From JAALLB01 sp017643495 (lineage in GTDB: Bacteria; Pseudomonadota; Alphaproteobacteria; Rhizobiales; Rhizobiaceae), in contig OZ244147.1 in assembly GCA_965216105.1 (NCBI GenBank), forward strand, positions 1,860,001 to 1,924,000: DNA of 64,000 nt, given 5' to 3'. Every line of letters starts with the position of its first letter. The stretch's first letter is position 1. A program made the position numbers and the translations under genes. Shown here piece by piece: positions 62,610 through 64,000 of this stretch. The notes under the pieces were generated by a model. It made no database searches. It was not told the DNA's origin and was given only the letters and a program-made list of their open reading frames with translations.

Positions 62610-64000
62610 ATGCCCGCAGGTAAAGAGTTCATGTCGGCATTGGGAAATCAGGAGACAAAACCGGCCCATACCATCACTCTGGTCGAATGGTTCGCCCGCC
62701 ATTTTTCAAGACCGTTTTCTCGCGCAGCAATCGAACGGCAAATCCCCGCAAACATTGACCAGGATGCTTGGCATCATCTGCCTGATGCGCTGTCTGCGAT
62801 CGGCCTCAAGTCAAGACATGAAACCCGCCGTCTGGCCCGGATTGACCCAATGGTACTGCCGTGCATTCTTCAGACGAAGAACGGCAAAGCTCTGGCGCTT
62901 CAGGAAGTTTCTGCAGACGGAAAACAGTGTACCATTGTTCGTTTTGATGCGAATCCGCAAACCGAAACAGTCGAGACAGCGTCCCTCAAAAAGCACCTGA
63001 CTGGCGAGATACTGCTGGTCTCCCTAGACACCAATGTTCTGGCTTCAAGGCAGGACAGTGCTTCGAAAAGACCGGACACCAACGCAAAGCACTGGTTCTG
63101 GGCGCCCGTAAAGGAGCATTGGGGGGCCTGGGCGCAGATTTTCGTTGCGGCGCTTGGCACCAACATCCTCGGGCTGGCGCTGCCCATATTCGTCATGAAT
63201 GTCTATGACCGGGTGATACCTTCGCTTGCCATGGTGACACTCTGGACCTTGGCAGTCGGGGTGACACTTGCCTTGCTGCTGGACCTGATGTTGAAGCTGG
63301 TTCGGGCCAATGTTCTTGAAAGGGCAGGACGACGCATCGATCTCAGGATTGCTGCCTCGCTATTCCGTCATGCCATGAACATACGCCTGCTAGAAAGGCG
63401 GGGTGGCGCGGCAACCATTGCCAGCCAGATCAGGGATTTCGAGGCGGTGAGGGATTTCTTCACCTCAAGCAGCTTCATCGCAGTGATTGACCTGCTCTTC
63501 ATCGGCATTTTTGTAGCTGTTCTCTGGATAATTGTAGGTCCGATTGCCATGGTTCCGCTTCTGGCGGTTCCCGTTGTCATCATTCTTGCGTTTATTGCCC
63601 AGATACCGATTGGTGCCTCGATCGAGCGCCTGCAACAATTGTCCGGGAAGAAACAACTTGTCCTTGTCGAGACGCTGCTCGGCATCGAGACCATAAAAAG
63701 CCTCAACGGTGAACGGGTAATGCAACAGGAATGGGAAAATGCCGTTGCTGCATCTTCCCAGATCAACGCACGCACGAAATTCTGGTCAAACTTTGCTGTC
63801 AACGGGACCATGCTGGTCCAGCAGACAGTAAGTGTTGTGATCATTCTGTGGGGGGTATATCTGGTTGCGGAAGGACGCATTTCCATCGGCGGACTGATCG
63901 CTGCCAATCTGTTGGCCGGGAGAGTTCTTGCTCCGCTCGGAAACATTTCCCAGACGCTTGTTCGTGCCCAGCAAGCCTTGCGTTCCATGTCGATGATTTC
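62610..64000 (+). CDS. Type I secretion ABC transporter, LapB-like, 5' part
   Basis: Partial: the frame is open to the right edge (463 codons visible). Residues about 30-150 resemble the C39-like domain of LapB/HlyB transporters but without the catalytic Cys, meaning a substrate-docking and non-cleaving form. Residues about 165 onward are the transmembrane domain (VAALGTNILGLALPIFVMNV, then YDRVIPSLAM), and SGKKQLVLVETLLGIETIKS leads to the expected nucleotide-binding domain, which lies outside. The cargo, probably a large RTX adhesin, and the HlyD-type adaptor should follow beyond the window. The start is ATG 62610 or 62631; neither has a decisive ribosome site. Confidence 0.9.
   Translation, partial: MPAGKEFMSALGNQETKPAHTITLVEWFARHFSRPFSRAAIERQIPANIDQDAWHHLPDALSAIGLKSRHETRRLARIDPMVLPCILQTKNGKALALQEVSADGKQCTIVRFDANPQTETVETASLKKHLTGEILLVSLDTNVLASRQDSASKRPDTNAKHWFWAPVKEHWGAWAQIFVAALGTNILGLALPIFVMNVYDRVIPSLAMVTLWTLAVGVTLALLLDLMLKLVRANVLERAGRRIDLRIAASLFRHAMNIRLLERRGGAATIASQIRDFEAVRDFFTSSSFIAVIDLLFIGIFVAVLWIIVGPIAMVPLLAVPVVIILAFIAQIPIGASIERLQQLSGKKQLVLVETLLGIETIKSLNGERVMQQEWENAVAASSQINARTKFWSNFAVNGTMLVQQTVSVVIILWGVYLVAEGRISIGGLIAANLLAGRVLAPLGNISQTLVRAQQALRSMSMI

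Overview
This window reads as a contiguous piece of the core chromosome of an alphaproteobacterium, most likely a member of the Hyphomicrobiales (Rhizobiales). Lineage markers are an ExoR-type periplasmic regulator, a PopZ-family polar organiser, a Pcs-type phosphatidylcholine synthase, LpxI instead of LpxH, a fused SecDF, a GTTC-N7-GTTC SOS box in front of lexA, and the gene orders tolC-popZ-valS, erpA/xth-dgt-argS-SPOR-nagZ-scpAB-tatABC-serS-surE-pcm, yajC-secDF, rpsB-tsf-pyrH-frr-uppS-cdsA-rseP-bamA-lpxD-fabZ-lpxA-lpxI-lpxB and gltX-gltA. The assignment rests on recognised families and gene order only; I cannot name a genus.

Layout. 1-6.3 kb: end of a TolC gene, popZ, valS and a FadL-type outer-membrane protein closed by a clear terminator. 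6.6-9.4 kb: ilvD overlapping exoR, facing a small exported Cys-rich protein. 9.5-18.9 kb: xth and erpA (minus strand), then dgt, argS, a SPOR-domain protein, nagZ, scpA and scpB. 19-26.3 kb: an orphan FbpC-like ABC ATPase between scpB and tatA, then tatABC, serS, surE, pcm and an NlpD-like LysM/LytM lipoprotein. 26.4-31.7 kb: a DUF815 ATPase (minus), yajC, secDF and two relatives of mitochondrial complex I assembly factors (NDUFAF3 and NDUFAF6). 31.9-45.5 kb: a long run of translation, isoprenoid/phospholipid, outer-membrane assembly and lipid A genes. 45.5-53.4 kb: gltA and gltX (minus), comEC (plus), then lexA, hspQ and a UbiH-family hydroxylase (minus). 53.5-59 kb: pcs and a four-gene BMP-type ABC importer. 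59-64 kb: tRNA-Ser(UGA), a divergent TetR/oxidoreductase pair with two matching operators, and the start of a type I secretion locus that runs off the window.

How the genes work together. Much of the window serves the envelope: Sec (yajC, secDF) and Tat translocation, BamA, the Raetz pathway from lpxD to lpxB, UppS for the peptidoglycan lipid carrier, NagZ recycling, a SPOR protein and an NlpD-like factor for septal wall processing, and CdsA and Pcs for phospholipids. The rest is translation (four aminoacyl-tRNA synthetases, S2, EF-Ts, RRF), chromosome maintenance (ScpAB, PopZ, Xth, LexA, ComEC) and central metabolism (GltA, IlvD).

The less ordinary points are: no dxr between cdsA and rseP; ribosomal protein S2 with an acidic linker and a helix-hairpin-helix-like tail; a phytoene-synthase-fold protein without its catalytic aspartates beside an Mth938 protein; a LytM domain missing zinc ligands; a histone-like tail on TatB; and twin palindromic operators between tetR and its target. 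No CRISPR array, insertion sequence, prophage or rRNA was seen, and I found no clear wholly new multi-gene system. The final 5 kb after the tRNA is the most accessory-looking part.
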